NCBI GenBank assembly: GCA_947095585.1
Contig: OX352762.1
Span: 32,340,669-32,404,668, forward strand
From: Nephrocerus scutellatus
Taxonomy: Eukaryota; Arthropoda; Insecta; Diptera; Pipunculidae
Direction: 5' to 3'
Length of the DNA: 64,000 bases
Below are positions 53,283 through 63,800 of the stretch, in pieces (within the stretch, counting starts at the first letter, position 1; each line of letters opens with the position of its first letter). The position numbers were made by a program, and so were the translations under genes. Below the pieces are notes generated by a model, which searched no databases, was not told the origin of the DNA, and was given only the letters and a program-made list of their open reading frames with translations.

Positions 53283-56200
53283 TGTTCCGGATAATTTGGC
53301 CCTGGTTTGTTGGGTCCGTTTCCCTGCAATTTTTAGGAGTGTTAATTTTCTTTTTCTTTTTGAAATGTCCTTTGTACTTATTTGCTGTTCTAGTCCTAAA
53401 CTTGACTTTAAAATGCTCGTTATCTTTATATCGTGAGAGAATTTTGACCCGCCTAAATGGATTTGATTTTTTCTCTAACCTTTTTCTATTGTTTTCTGCA
53501 TGAATGAAACGTGGGTCAATATCAAAATCTTGTCTATGCTCATTGATTTTTCCTATTCTGTTTTCTTTTACTAGCTGTGGGTTTTTTTCTAATAATTCTT
53601 TGAGGAAAAATACACTGTAGGGTGTTTTTCCGGTAGTTGAGTGGACAATAGTATGATTGTAAGTGTAAACTACTTGTTCAATGCCGTGGTGTTTCAATTC
53701 ATTGTCGTCTGAAGTGTTAATTATTCTCATTTTTTCATTTAGGGTTTTATGTAGTCATTCCACGTCTGATATACCGTTCTTGCCAGTCGTAATTTCTATT
53801 TCTATGTTTAAACTTGAGCACCATTGTTGGAGGTTGATGTTTATAAGGCCTCCGTCCTGGTCGGTTTTAAGTTTAGCAGGTGTTCCCATTGTATTGAATA
53901 TTTTTAGGAGTGCTCTTTTGCATTCAATCCAGTTCGTATGGGTAAGCTTTTCAACCGCAGCGAATTTGGAATGAACGTCAATGCAGGTTAGAAATGAAGT
54001 CTTGTCCCACTTCCATACGTCTATAACGTATTTTTCTCTTACTGCGTAGGTTGGTGGCGTAATTTTGAATGGTAATTTTGCGCCGGAGTGGTCGTTCTTA
54101 CATTCGTTACAGAGGTCGCAATTATTTACTATATGTGATATTTCTCTGAGATAATTTGGGTAATAATATTTATTTTTAAATTCCTGTTGAATTTTTTCTA
54201 TGCCTTGATGAAGGCCTTTTAGGTGAAGCTCAGTTACCACTTCTTTAAAGCTTTCATAGGATGTGAGGTCATCTAAAATGTGCATGCATCTAAAAATTGA
54301 GTTAGTTCTCGACTGATTTATTAAGTTGGAATAAACGGACTGAAATATTAGGAAGTCTTCATTATTTTCGAAATATACTGCGCTATTTTTGCCTGCGAAT
54401 CTTTCTAGTATAAATTTCTTTGCGAGTTCTTCCGTCATATTGACGTAATAAATAACGTTCCGAGTCTTCTTGAATCTGATTATTAGTTTTTCCGCATTTT
54501 TTGGACCCTTTTTAAAAATATACTGGCGCTTAAATAAATTTAAAGGTCTTTCTGACATTGATATGTAGTTAGAATTATCTTCTTCCTCTGAATGGATGGT
54601 GGCAATATCTGATGCTATGTCGTTAAAAAGGCAGGTGTCTATCTGAATTCGCGATAAGGCGTCCGCGACGTGGTTTTCTTTACCAGGAATGTATTTTATT
54701 TCAAAATCATATTCGTTTAACTTCAATTTCCAACGTTGAAGTTAAATATTGGGCTCTTTCAAGTTATGCAACCATTGGAGTGGCCTATGGTCGCTATTAA
54801 TTAAAAATTTTCTGCCATATAAATACGGTCGAAAGTACTGAGTAGCCCAAACGATGCCCAGCAGTTCTTTTTCGGTTGCTGAGTAGTTCGTCTCGTGTTC
54901 GTTGAGAGTTCTACTCGCAAAAGAAATTGGGTGTCCGTCTTGGCTAAGGACGGCGCCTAGGGCGACGTTTGATGCGTCAGTAGTCAAGGTGAATTTCTTA
55001 TTGTAATCGGGGTACTTTAAAATAGGGTCGCTAACTATTAACGTTTTTATTGTATTTACCGCTTCGACATATGCGTTGTCGTTAGGTGTGGGTTTTTCAC
55101 CCTTTTTAAGACACTTGGTGAGAGGTTTTACTATTTGGGCGAAATTTTTAATAAATTTTCTATAGAAGCCCGCCAGTCCCAGAAATTGTTTGATCTCCTT
55201 CGCAGTTTTGGGTATCGGAAAGTCTTTGATTGCTGTGACCTTATTTGGGTTAGGTCTGACGCCATCTGACGTTATAATGTGACCCAGAAATTCCGTTTCC
55301 CGTCTTAGGAACTCACATTTATCTTTTTATATTTATCTAGCTGAATCTTAAGGTTTGCGGCCTTAAGGCGAGTAAGAACCTTATCAAGTGAACTGATGTG
55401 CTCCTGTAGGGAGGTACTAAACACTATTATATCATCAAGGTAGACAAGGCATTCTCTGCCTATTAGGTCGGACAAAACTGAGTTCATTAATCTCTGAAAC
55501 GTCGCAGGTGCATTTTTTAATCCAAATGGCATGCGGACGAATTCGTAGTGCCCTGTTTCATTGGAAAACGCCGTTTTAGCACGGCTTCCCTCATCTAGTT
55601 CTACCTGATAAAAGCCTTTTGCCAGATCTAACGTAGAGAAGTACTGGCAACGACCTAATTTATCTAAAATTTCGTCCATCACGGGGATCGGAAATTTGTC
55701 ATCTATAGTTATGTCGTTTAGTCTACGATAATCTACAACTATACGCCACTTTCTCTCCCCTGAGGCATCCATTTTCTTTGGTACTACCCAAAGCGGGGCC
55801 GAGTATGGCGATTTGCTGTGCTGTATTATTCCCTGGTCTAACATCTGTTTAATCTGTCGGTTAACTTCTAACTTGTGAATTTGTGGATATCGATATGATT
55901 TAGCATAAATGGGATTTTCATGCTTCGTCGCGATTTTATGTTTTATACTATTGGTAAACGTTAAGTCCTGGTTTTCTAGATGGAAAAGTTTTTCGAATTT
56001 CCTCAATAGCTTTTCAACGGCTGCCCGCTCTTCCTTGTTTAGGTGGTCTAATCTAAATTTTTTTGAATCGTCGCTCTGTAATAAGTTCACTTGTTCAAGT
56101 GCTTGTCTGTACTCAACTACTTCAGGTGGTGGTGTTAAGTTATACAGTTTGCCGTTGAGTTCTATTTGATTACTAACGAGGTCTATTCGAGCATTTAGAA

Positions 56201-56501
56201 CACGTAAAATATCTATTCCCATTAAACCGTCTAGGTAATCTGAAAATTTAAGTACGTAGAATTTTAAGCGTCCTTCGGCTAAATCACCAGCTGGTAGCAG
56301 CTGGGCAATATTAAGCTTTCTGAATCCCATGATTGTTTTAACTGTAATTGCGGGAACATATTGAGGCTTAGTTGGCAAGGTATTCGGTCTAATCAGGCTA
56401 ATTGATGAACAAGTGTCTACTGCTAATTTTAGGGTTTTATTCCCGAATTCTAATTCAACAATGGGGAGTTCGTGTCCGAGGCTTGTACATGAAAATTTTC
56501 T
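53236..56501 (-). pseudogene. pol: pol, upstream copy (disrupted, extra stop in integrase)
   Basis: Same layout and same two lesions as the downstream copy (14-bp insertion at about 55318-55337, TAA at 54742-54744, and the DTCS protease site). It also has a TGA at 53755-53757 where the other copy has an Arg codon (CGA). This comes directly after the presumed catalytic Glu of the integrase (DVE), splitting integrase into 54726-53755 and 53730-53236. A Lys-to-Arg difference in RT (GERKW against GEKKW) is the other coding change seen. Confidence 0.92.
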
Positions 56502-57550
56502 TCAATAGGGTCTTGCTGCATGGGTTGAGGTGGCCCGTATCTCCTGATTCTGGACTGGTTTGAGTCGTACTCCCGCTTTCTCTTATAGGGTTGGAAGGAA
56601 CCTTGCCCTTGGGGCTGCTGAATAGGATAGGCCTGCAGAATACTTTGTTGAGGGTGAGGGGGACTGTGTGGGTACGTAAGATTATTATCGGGATACTGAT
56701 AACTTGGGCCTTGCAGGGGCTGTGATACACTAAATTGATGCGCCAAATATTGGCTCTGATTGTTATTATTGTTTAAGAGAACAGTTTGTTGTGGATAAGG
56801 ATTAGGGTTGTGGTTTTGGGTATAAGATTTTGGTATAGGATTTTGTGCTAGGTAGGGCACATTTTGCTGATATTTTACATATGTTGAATTTTTGTATCTA
56901 AAATTTCTATTTGGTTGAATTGGTGCATCGTCAAATGCCTCATTTTCTTGAAGAACTTTGACTGCTTCGTTCATGTCGCTAACATTGTTCGCATTAAGCA
57001 ATGCAGCTACGTGGTTCGGTAGCTGTTTTTTAAATAATAAGAGGCATCTATTCTTTGCCTCATTAGTGTACATGGTTTTTTCGAAAGTTTGGGTAATATT
57101 TAGTTTAATCGCATCACTTATTCTACACAAGGCTTCGTTGAATTCTTTGTATAAAAATTTAACACTATTTCTAAATTTAATATTTTCTAATTTTAAGATT
57201 AAAGTAGACACTGGAATGTGCTCACCGAATTCGTTAATAAGGAATTTCTTTAGTGCGCCCCAGTCCGCAGGCTGCTCTCTTCGCACGATGTTTTGCGCTT
57301 CGCCTTGAAGTGTACGTAGTATTCCATGGAAAATTAGTGTTTTATCCTCCCTGGAACATGCCACTGTAGTGGCGATGACGGCTTCCACATTTCCAACGTA
57401 GAATGCTAGATCCTCTTTTCTTCCGTCGAAGGGTTGTATCAGCCGCAATGTTTGCAGGGCATATTCCTTTGCTTCCTTTGGCTCCATTCCGTTGTTGTTC
57501 AATACAAGTCCGCTAAGTCGTTGATTTAAGAGTTCAATTTCTTCGTGCAT
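56450..57550 (-). CDS. gag: gag, upstream copy
   Basis: 366 residues, intact, with the same translation as the gag at 49897-50997. Capsid-like N-terminal half, Asn/Gln/Pro-rich C-terminal half, no zinc knuckle. Confidence 0.9.
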   Translation of the reverse strand: MHEEIELLNQRLSGLVLNNNGMEPKEAKEYALQTLRLIQPFDGRKEDLAFYVGNVEAVIATTVACSREDKTLIFHGILRTLQGEAQNIVRREQPADWGALKKFLINEFGEHIPVSTLILKLENIKFRNSVKFLYKEFNEALCRISDAIKLNITQTFEKTMYTNEAKNRCLLLFKKQLPNHVAALLNANNVSDMNEAVKVLQENEAFDDAPIQPNRNFRYKNSTYVKYQQNVPYLAQNPIPKSYTQNHNPNPYPQQTVLLNNNNNQSQYLAHQFSVSQPLQGPSYQYPDNNLTYPHSPPHPQQSILQAYPIQQPQGQGSFQPYKRKREYDSNQSRIRRYGPPQPMQQDPIEENFHVQASDTNSPLLN

Positions 57551-58071
57551 TAACCGATTCTTGGTTATTCTTATTTTTTTTTTTTTATTTATTTATTTAA
57601 TACAATCTGTGGCTTTGTATGTTGTTTGTATTTATTTCTTATTGTAAAATTCAATAATCGCATAAAATCAACAAAACGACGATAATTTCGAAATATGTGT
57701 TTTTTTTTTTGTTTGTTAGTTTCTTATCTTTAATTTTATATTAATGTATTTTTATGCGTTCGGGGTCAAGGTTCACTTATAGCTACTTATTTTGATGTGG
57801 TTGGTTTTTTTTTTATTTTACGTCGCACTTAACACGTTTATAATAATTATACCGAACTTATGTATAGCAAATAAAATAACAGTATAATATAGGAATGTGT
57901 TTTAGGAAAAATCACTTAAATTAGCGTTAAATTATAGAACATTTTAAAAGTAATTTAAATCTAAAATGCCAACGTTAAGCAGTGCTTGTGTTTTCTATTT
58001 ATTATTTATGTATTCTTTTCACTACACTATTCGAACGTTGGAGTCGCGTTCGTTTAAAAACCGACTGCGCC
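57551..58071 (-). other. leader region and primer binding site, upstream copy
   Basis: It has the same primer site as the downstream copy, next to LTR 3. It differs in poly-T lengths and at two bases (cttatagcta against cttatagtta; acgtcgcac against acgtctcac). Confidence 0.75.
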
Positions 58072-58351
58072 AATAACAAGACAAAACGCGATGTTTATCC
58101 TTGGAGTTTTCTTTATTAACTAACTGGAAAAACCTTCTTAAAATTATTAATAGTATAGTTGTACACAAGCGCTGACTAAGTGCAGCGCGAGTAAATAAGT
58201 GCATGCGCGAGTAAATAAGTGCATGCGCTGGTTTGCAGGTGCAACGCGTCATATTTCCTTCGCGGCAACTTTGTTTGTCGCTTGGAAAATGCTTACGATG
58301 ATTTTGCTTCTAGCGTGGGAATGCAGCAAAGGGAGTTGACGATATGTCACT
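58072..58351 (-). repeat. LTR 3 (280 bp, outer 5' LTR, internal deletion)
   Basis: Same ends as the other LTRs but 121 bp shorter: only one of the two near-duplicate blocks is left, and the cttcgttgcgtctgccccag segment between them is absent. CACA follows at 58352. Confidence 0.93.
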
Positions 58352-58998
58352 CACATGTATATAAAATTTGAAGAAAATCGGCTTAATTTTTTTTGAAAAA
58401 TTTTTATGGGCCACGACCAAATTTTTGCTAAAAGGGCAAAAAAAAACAAAAAAATCGGGTTAAGTTTTTTAAAAAATTTGTTGGGGCCCCATGACCCTCA
58501 AAACCCTGTCTCCAAAATTTTTGCAAAAAGTGTTGCCCATCGAAGATACACACGTATATAAAATTTAAAAAAAATCGGGTTAATTTTTTTAAAAAAAATT
58601 TTGGGGCCCTCTCCAAAATTTTGACAAAAAGTGTTGTGTATTAAATTTGAAGAAAATCGGGTTAATTTTTTAAAAAAAAGTTTTGGGGCCCCACGAACCC
58701 GGGCCCGGCGTCTGCAAAATTTTTACAAAAAGTGATGTATATCAGAGATACACATGTGTATAAAATTTAAAGAAAATCGAGTAAAATTTTGTAAAATATT
58801 TGTATTGGAGCCCCACGACCCCGAGGCCCAAGGGGCCCAAAATTTTATTAGATAGTGTTGTCATCGAAGATATGCATGTGTGCAAAATTTCAATGAAATA
58901 GGACTTTGGGAAGTGGGTTTAAAATTTATCGCAAGATTCCATGACAAACAAACCAACAAACAAACATACAAGCAAGTGAAGTTAATATAGAGAATTTA
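58352..58998 (-). repeat. 130-bp-unit element, right part
   Basis: It resumes the element cut at 44966: cacatgtatataaaatttga, then about five reverse units and the terminal gttaatatagagaatttaaa (about 58979-58998). Without the LTR element the two parts join into a normal unit. Confidence 0.85.
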
Positions 58999-59149
58999 AA
59001 AAAAATGTGGAAAAAATAAAAATTTATTATAAAGAGAACCGGTATCACCACGTTTTTAAAAGTATAGTAATATAGCGTTTAAGTTTCTTTTCTTACTTAT
59101 CATACTTGTATATTGTTAATAATTTGGATTAAATATATGATTAAAAAAA

Positions 59150-59465
59150 TAGAGAATTTAATAACTAACCCATACAATTTTTTATATGCAAAGTTTGAAT
59201 AAAATCGGGTTATTTTAAACAAAATATATTAGAGCCCTGGAGCCCGATTACAAACATTTTTGTCACCGGTGATACACATTTGTACAAAAATTAAAAAAAA
59301 CTCGGGCCGATACCTTTCAAATTTTAATGAAAGGTGTGTTCATTGGTGAATAAAATTGGGCTTTGGGAAGTAGGAAGTGGGTTAGAAATTGATTACAAGA
59401 TTTGGCACGCCAGCAACAAACAAACACACGGGTGCGCGAACTTAATATGGAGAATTAAAAAAAGA
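59150..59465 (-). repeat. 130-bp-unit element, reverse
   Basis: It starts with agagaatttaataactaacc and cataca, contains two degenerate units and ends gcgaacttaatatggagaat at about 59455. Confidence 0.7.
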
Positions 59466-59489
59466 GAATTTCAGTTTCTGGACTATAAT

Positions 59490-59600
59490 ACTTCGGTTGG
59501 GCTGAGGGAGGGGCGGCTGCCGATATTATTGTCGATCCCAATCGTTGAGATGAATAGGTGGGGTAAAATATTAGCGCCAAATCAATATTTATATAAAACT
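59490..59600. repeat. single unit of the 4815-5515 minisatellite
   Basis: gccgatattattgtcgatcc and cgttgagatgaataggt match the minisatellite unit. A Helitron end follows directly. Confidence 0.55.
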
Positions 59601-59822
59601 AGCTGACCCGACAGAAGTTGTGCTGTCTTTTGTAGGACTTTTGAGGGCCTCTTGGGGTTCTTTTGATGGTCTTTTGCTGGTCTCTTGGGGCTATTTTGGG
59701 GTCTTTTGGGGGTATTTTTGGGAGTCTGCTGAGGGTCCTTTGTGGGCGTTTTGAGGGTCCTTTGTGGGCTTTTTGGGGGTCTTTTGGAGGTCTTTTGTTG
59801 GTCTTTTGAGTGTCTTTTGGAA
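59599..59822 (-). mobile_element. Helitron 3' end followed by 15-bp minisatellite
   Basis: The sequence ctagctgacccgacagaagt is the complement of a Helitron 3' terminus. From about 59632 to 59820 follow about a dozen copies of a unit like ttttgggggtctttt. The 5' end is not found. Confidence 0.5.
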
Positions 59823-59944
59823 ATATTATGAATTCGTGGTATCGTATATATTTCGCTATATATTTCTTTTTTGAATTTTAAAAAAAAAAATTGAAGGAAA
59901 ATAAGCTACACAAAATAGGTTAAAAACATATTTATTTTTTGAAT

Positions 59945-60510
59945 TATCTATCTTAACTTCGCGTTTGGATGTGTTTGATTGTGTGTTTGTTTGAGGATGG
60001 CCAGATCTTTTGATCAATTCTTAGTTCACTTCTTCATTCCCGATGATTATGTAAACTTTGTTCACATTTGTACTGTGTATCTCCGATGACAACATTTTCT
60101 ATACAAATTTGGAAGTGTACACGCCCCGGGCTGAAGTGATCCCATATAAATTTTTACAAAATTTTGCCGATTTTATAATAATTTTGCGCACATGTGTATT
60201 TCCGATGACAACAGGTTCTGTAAAAATTTGGAAGTGATCGGATTCTAGGACCAAGGGCCTCTTATGTGGGAGTTCTTAAAAATTATTATTTCGCACTTCA
60301 ATAAAACACTATACTTTAAGGCACACATTTTGAATTATTTCCTTTGCTTCTCATAAGTTTTATTTTGTTTTGCATTTATAGTGCGTTTATAGTTTGAATA
60401 AAATCGGGTTTTAGGAAGTCGATTAAAAATGGATCACAAGATTTGGGCAGCCAGCCACAAGCAAACACAAAAACAAACAAGCACATCCGAGCGCAAAGTT
60501 AATGTTACAA
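59945..60510. repeat. 130-bp-unit elements, forward then reverse
   Basis: A forward element runs from ctatcttaacttcgcgtttg (59949) through two units to about 60260. The reverse end with ggttttaggaagtcgattaa and gcgcaaagttaatgttac lies at 60395-60500. The two ends face each other and enclose about 130 bp of other sequence. Confidence 0.7.
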
Positions 60511-60729
60511 AATTTAGGCTTTTAAGGGAGTTCGTATTGTGTAAATATTACAACAAATGTACACTGAATTACTCATTATTTACTTTATAACACTTTTATT
60601 CGCATAAGCGGTAACTCAATCTAGTTGTCAAGTTGTTTCGTAAAATTCCAAACTCACTGCGAGAAAATATCGAGTATTTTTCCTTTATCAACCGTTTCAA
60701 GAAAGTTATATTCTTAGAATGTAACCATT
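60511..60729. other. unassigned spacer
   Basis: AT-rich spacer between 130-bp-unit elements, nothing recognised. Confidence 0.35.
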
Positions 60730-61213
60730 TTTAAATTCTCTATATTAACTTCACTTGCCCGTGGCTGGCTGGCTGGCTGGCCAAATCTTGTGATCAATTT
60801 TTAACCCACTTCCTACAGCCCGATTTTATTGAAATTTTGCACACATGTATATCTCCCAAGACAACACTTTCTATTACAATTTGAGGCCCCTCGGGCCGCG
60901 GGGTCGGGGGGCTCCCATACAAATATTTTACAAAATTTACCCGATTTTCTTTAAATTTTGTACACATGATGGAAAACACTTTTTGTAAAAATTTGGAGCG
61001 ATCGGCCCCTTGGGGACCCCAATATACAATTTTTAAATATCGCTATATCGCATCAGATCACGGCAAAGTCTGAGCTCTGTGCTTTGTGAGCAGCGCTGTT
61101 CGCTGTGTCATTTGGTGAATGATTTTGCCACAAAACGAGCACGCAGTGTGTGTGTGTGTGTGTATCCCCGATTAGAGAATTTACAAGAAAAATTTTAATT
61201 TTTATGGGTTGTT
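60730..61213 (+). repeat. 130-bp-unit element, forward, complete with both ends
   Basis: It starts tttttaaattctctatatta at about 60731, has the tggctggctggctgg run and two units, then a non-unit part (cgctatatcgcatcagatca, a gtgtgtgtgtgtgtgt run at about 61147). It closes with gattagagaatttacaagaa, aaattttaatttttatgggt and poly-T at 61213. A second element starts in that poly-T. Confidence 0.8.
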
Positions 61214-61560
61214 TTTTTAAATTCTATATATTAACTTCACTTGCCCGTTGGTTTGTGGGTTTGTTTGTGGATTTGTGTGTCATGGAATCTTGCGATCAAT
61301 TTTTAACCCACTACCCAAGGCCCGATTTTATTGAAATATTGTACACATGTGTATTTCCGGTGAAAATACTTTCTTTTAAAATTTGGAAGTGATCGGGCCC
61401 AGGGTTCGTGGGGCTCCCATACAAATTTAAAATAAAAATTACCCGTTTTTTTTTTTTCAAATTTTACACACATGTGTATACCCAATAAAAAATACTTTTT
61501 CTAAAATTTGGTAGTGATCGGGCCACGGGTTCGGCCGCAAGGTCCTTATACATTTTTTCC
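61210..61560 (+). repeat. 130-bp-unit element, forward, head-to-tail with the previous
   Basis: ttttttaaattctatatatt, then aacttcacttgcccgttgg, follows directly on the end of the preceding element. About two units follow (to ggtccttatacattttttcc). Confidence 0.8.
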
Positions 61561-61984
61561 TTTGGTGGCATCAGATACCGTCGTTCTTGTTAATGACTGT
61601 GTCGGTGTGTGCTGCGCAGTCGGCATGGTTTTGGTGGTGGTGAGAGAGAGAGAGAGAGAGAGAGAGAAATCTTAGCGCACGCACAAATGAACCCAGCAAA
61701 TGAAACGAGACATACATGTTTTATGCTTACTTCAACTTACATTTTTATTTACTGAATTGTATTTTTATTGATGTCGTTTTTTTTTGTTGTCGATATCAAC
61801 TTACAGATAGAACAACAAGTTTTCACAATATTCTGTCATTTGGCGTTTTTATAAATTAGTTCAGAGCAGTCAAAGAGTTCTCAAGATAAATGTTCGTGTT
61901 TCTTATTTGCTCAGAGTATGAGCGTGCTCTAAGTGCTCAGAATAAAATGATCTGAGCTTTTTCAATTTTAACATCTGATGTCAA
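61561..61984. other. family-associated block, GA microsatellite, unassigned sequence
   Basis: 61565-61640 repeats the block seen at 11850-11930 (gtggcatcagataccgtcg; gtgtgctgcgcagtcggc). A (GA)n tract of about 13 repeats is at 61641-61667. The rest is unassigned. Confidence 0.55.
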
Positions 61985-61987
61985 ATG

Positions 61988-62052
61988 TCTCTTTCGATGA
62001 CTTTCTAGAGAATTTAGATGAAAAATTTTAATTTTTATGGGTTGTTTTTTTA
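61988..62052 (+). repeat. 130-bp-unit family, terminal block alone
   Basis: It contains ctagagaatttagatgaaaa, then attttaatttttatgggttg and poly-T, the distal end without units. Confidence 0.7.
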
Positions 62053-62116
62053 CAAAATGTATTCTACAAAAAGAATTAGATAGCAAATACCAGAACATAC
62101 TGTACATATTATAGGC

Positions 62117-62524
62117 GTATTTTATTTGCCGAGGAATAAGGAATTTGAAAACCAGCACAGCAGCAGGTTTTCTTATTCCAAAGATGGAATAAGATAGTGC
62201 AATTGTTTGCTATATTGCTTTCAACAAAAAAATAAAATTACAACAACAAACACATTGGATAGACCAGAAATGGTTTAGCGTTAACCAAATAAAAAATTTT
62301 ACCAAATTTAACCAAATTTAACCAAATTTTTTGTTATAATTCCCACCACCAGAGTCGACGTTTAAAAATTATACATGGATAAGTTGGCAAACACATGAAA
62401 CAAAAAATTTGTTAGTTTTTGCTGTTGCTTTGATCAGCCGTTAACCACAAAAAATATCTAACTCATTTTGTTGAAAGCAATATAGCAGTTGTTGTAGTTC
62501 CTTATTCCTCGGCATATAAAATAC
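62117..62524. mobile_element. MITE-like element with inverted ends
   Basis: gtattttatttgccgaggaa, taaggaa at the left (62117-62143) is matched in reverse at 62498-62524 with one mismatch. A second inner inverted pair (gctatattgctttcaacaaa at about 62209 and its complement at about 62470) lies inside. 408 bp, no coding frame. A target duplication is not evident. Confidence 0.7.
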
Positions 62525-62825
62525 AGCTTATATTAATTTGCCCACGCACAATATTACTTATACTGCGCCTAAACATATGACAGGGTTTTTGGTAATTTGG
62601 CAAATTATATGAATATTTACAGTACGATTAAAAAGACTTCTGTTCATATAAAACATAATAATTATTTGAATAAAAATACATTTAAAATGAACTAAAAAGT
62701 ATAAAATAATTTATCTAAGCCTCATACATATTCCATTACAGATAGTCCTGATAACTTTTACTTGTGAATTTCTTGTAGCTATGAAAATATACTTCTAAGA
62801 TTTAAAATAAAAAAAGTGGGGCGCA

Positions 62826-63330
62826 TGCAACAATTATCGACAGATTAAGAAGGTACAATGTCAGGAGGATTGCTGAATCTCTTCAGGACGAACAAAATTA
62901 AGGCGGGGATAATGTTACGAAAATAGATTTGGTACGCTTAACGGCGCCATCTGTTGACAGTATCAGTACTATTGTATATAATATTTGTGTGGTACTTGTA
63001 TATAAAATTCTGTGGATTATACCAGTATGCTTTGGTATTTGTTGTAGATGGTTCGAATGAAACAGACTAGAATAAAAAAATAGAACATTCTTGAAACTGT
63101 TGATTGGGTATTAATACCCTGTGATTTGTCTTAGTTGTTGTCAGTTGGATTTGTATCAAAGTACTTGCAAGTAGAGAACTTTGAAGTATTGTTATACGTG
63201 AACAAATATTATGTGTGAATAAGTGTTATTTGTATGAATAATAAGTAATCAACAGTGAACATTTGTGAACTCTTGCTAGTTGTGATTTAAATTTAAAGAA
63301 TTTGTGAATAAACACAACAATACAAGAGAA
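62826..63330 (+). mobile_element. candidate 3' end of an LTR retrotransposon with LTR
   Basis: The short frame ending IDRLRRYNVRRIAESLQDEQ (then N and stop, about 62838-62901) has the look of the last residues of a pol frame. It is followed by the purine-rich aaggcggggata and then TGTTACGAAAATAG at 62913, a TG-type LTR start. A TATA-like tatataaaattctgtgg follows at about 63000. The far end (CA) is uncertain and no internal region is left. Confidence 0.4.
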
Positions 63331-63800
63331 AGTTAGCAAATGTTTAACAAAAATTTTTTGAAAGTCTTAATTCTGGTGCGTTGAAAATTTCGATAAAGAA
63401 AAATGTTCGCACACATAAAATTTTATAGAATTTTGGCGTTAAATGGATAAAAGTGCTCGACGGAAAAAAATGCGGTTGTACCTTTATACTAATTGATTAA
63501 AGAACTTTCAAAAAGACACTTGTTATTAAAACAAAATTACAAAAAACTAAGTCCAACGAAGGTATTGATAAAAAATCAAGTGTTGAACAATTTTTCAAGT
63601 GAATTTTTTATATGCCTCATTCAGCAGCTGACATTAATATTACTCGTGATATTGATATTGAGAGTGCGTAGAAGAGGTGATCGGTTCGCTGGAATCTCGT
63701 GTCCTTGCCTATGATTCGCTGTTGAAAGTATTCCAGCGGTGAGATTGTGTCTAGTCGAGCGGCCTTGTTTTCACTGATGCCATGCGGACAGATATATAAT
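63331..63800. other. region without recognised feature
   Basis: AT-rich. A 73-codon frame at 63493-63714 has a hydrophobic middle, but nothing else supports it. Confidence 0.35.

Larger units (their letters stand above)
44967..58351 (-). mobile_element. tandem errantivirus-like LTR retrotransposon (LTR-int-LTR-int-LTR)
   Basis: Three LTRs (44967-45367, 51520-51920, 58072-58351) separate two internal regions of about 6,152 bp, all read on the - strand. Each internal region has a tRNA-Ser-type primer site, gag, pol, env and a purine tract. The LTR starts AGTGACATATCG, like the start I recall for the Drosophila 17.6/297 group. The env reading frame and the lack of a gag zinc knuckle also fit errantiviruses. 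CACA at 44963-44966 and 58352-58355 is the 4-bp target duplication. Copies differ at very few bases. Both carry the same pol lesions. Confidence 0.95.
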
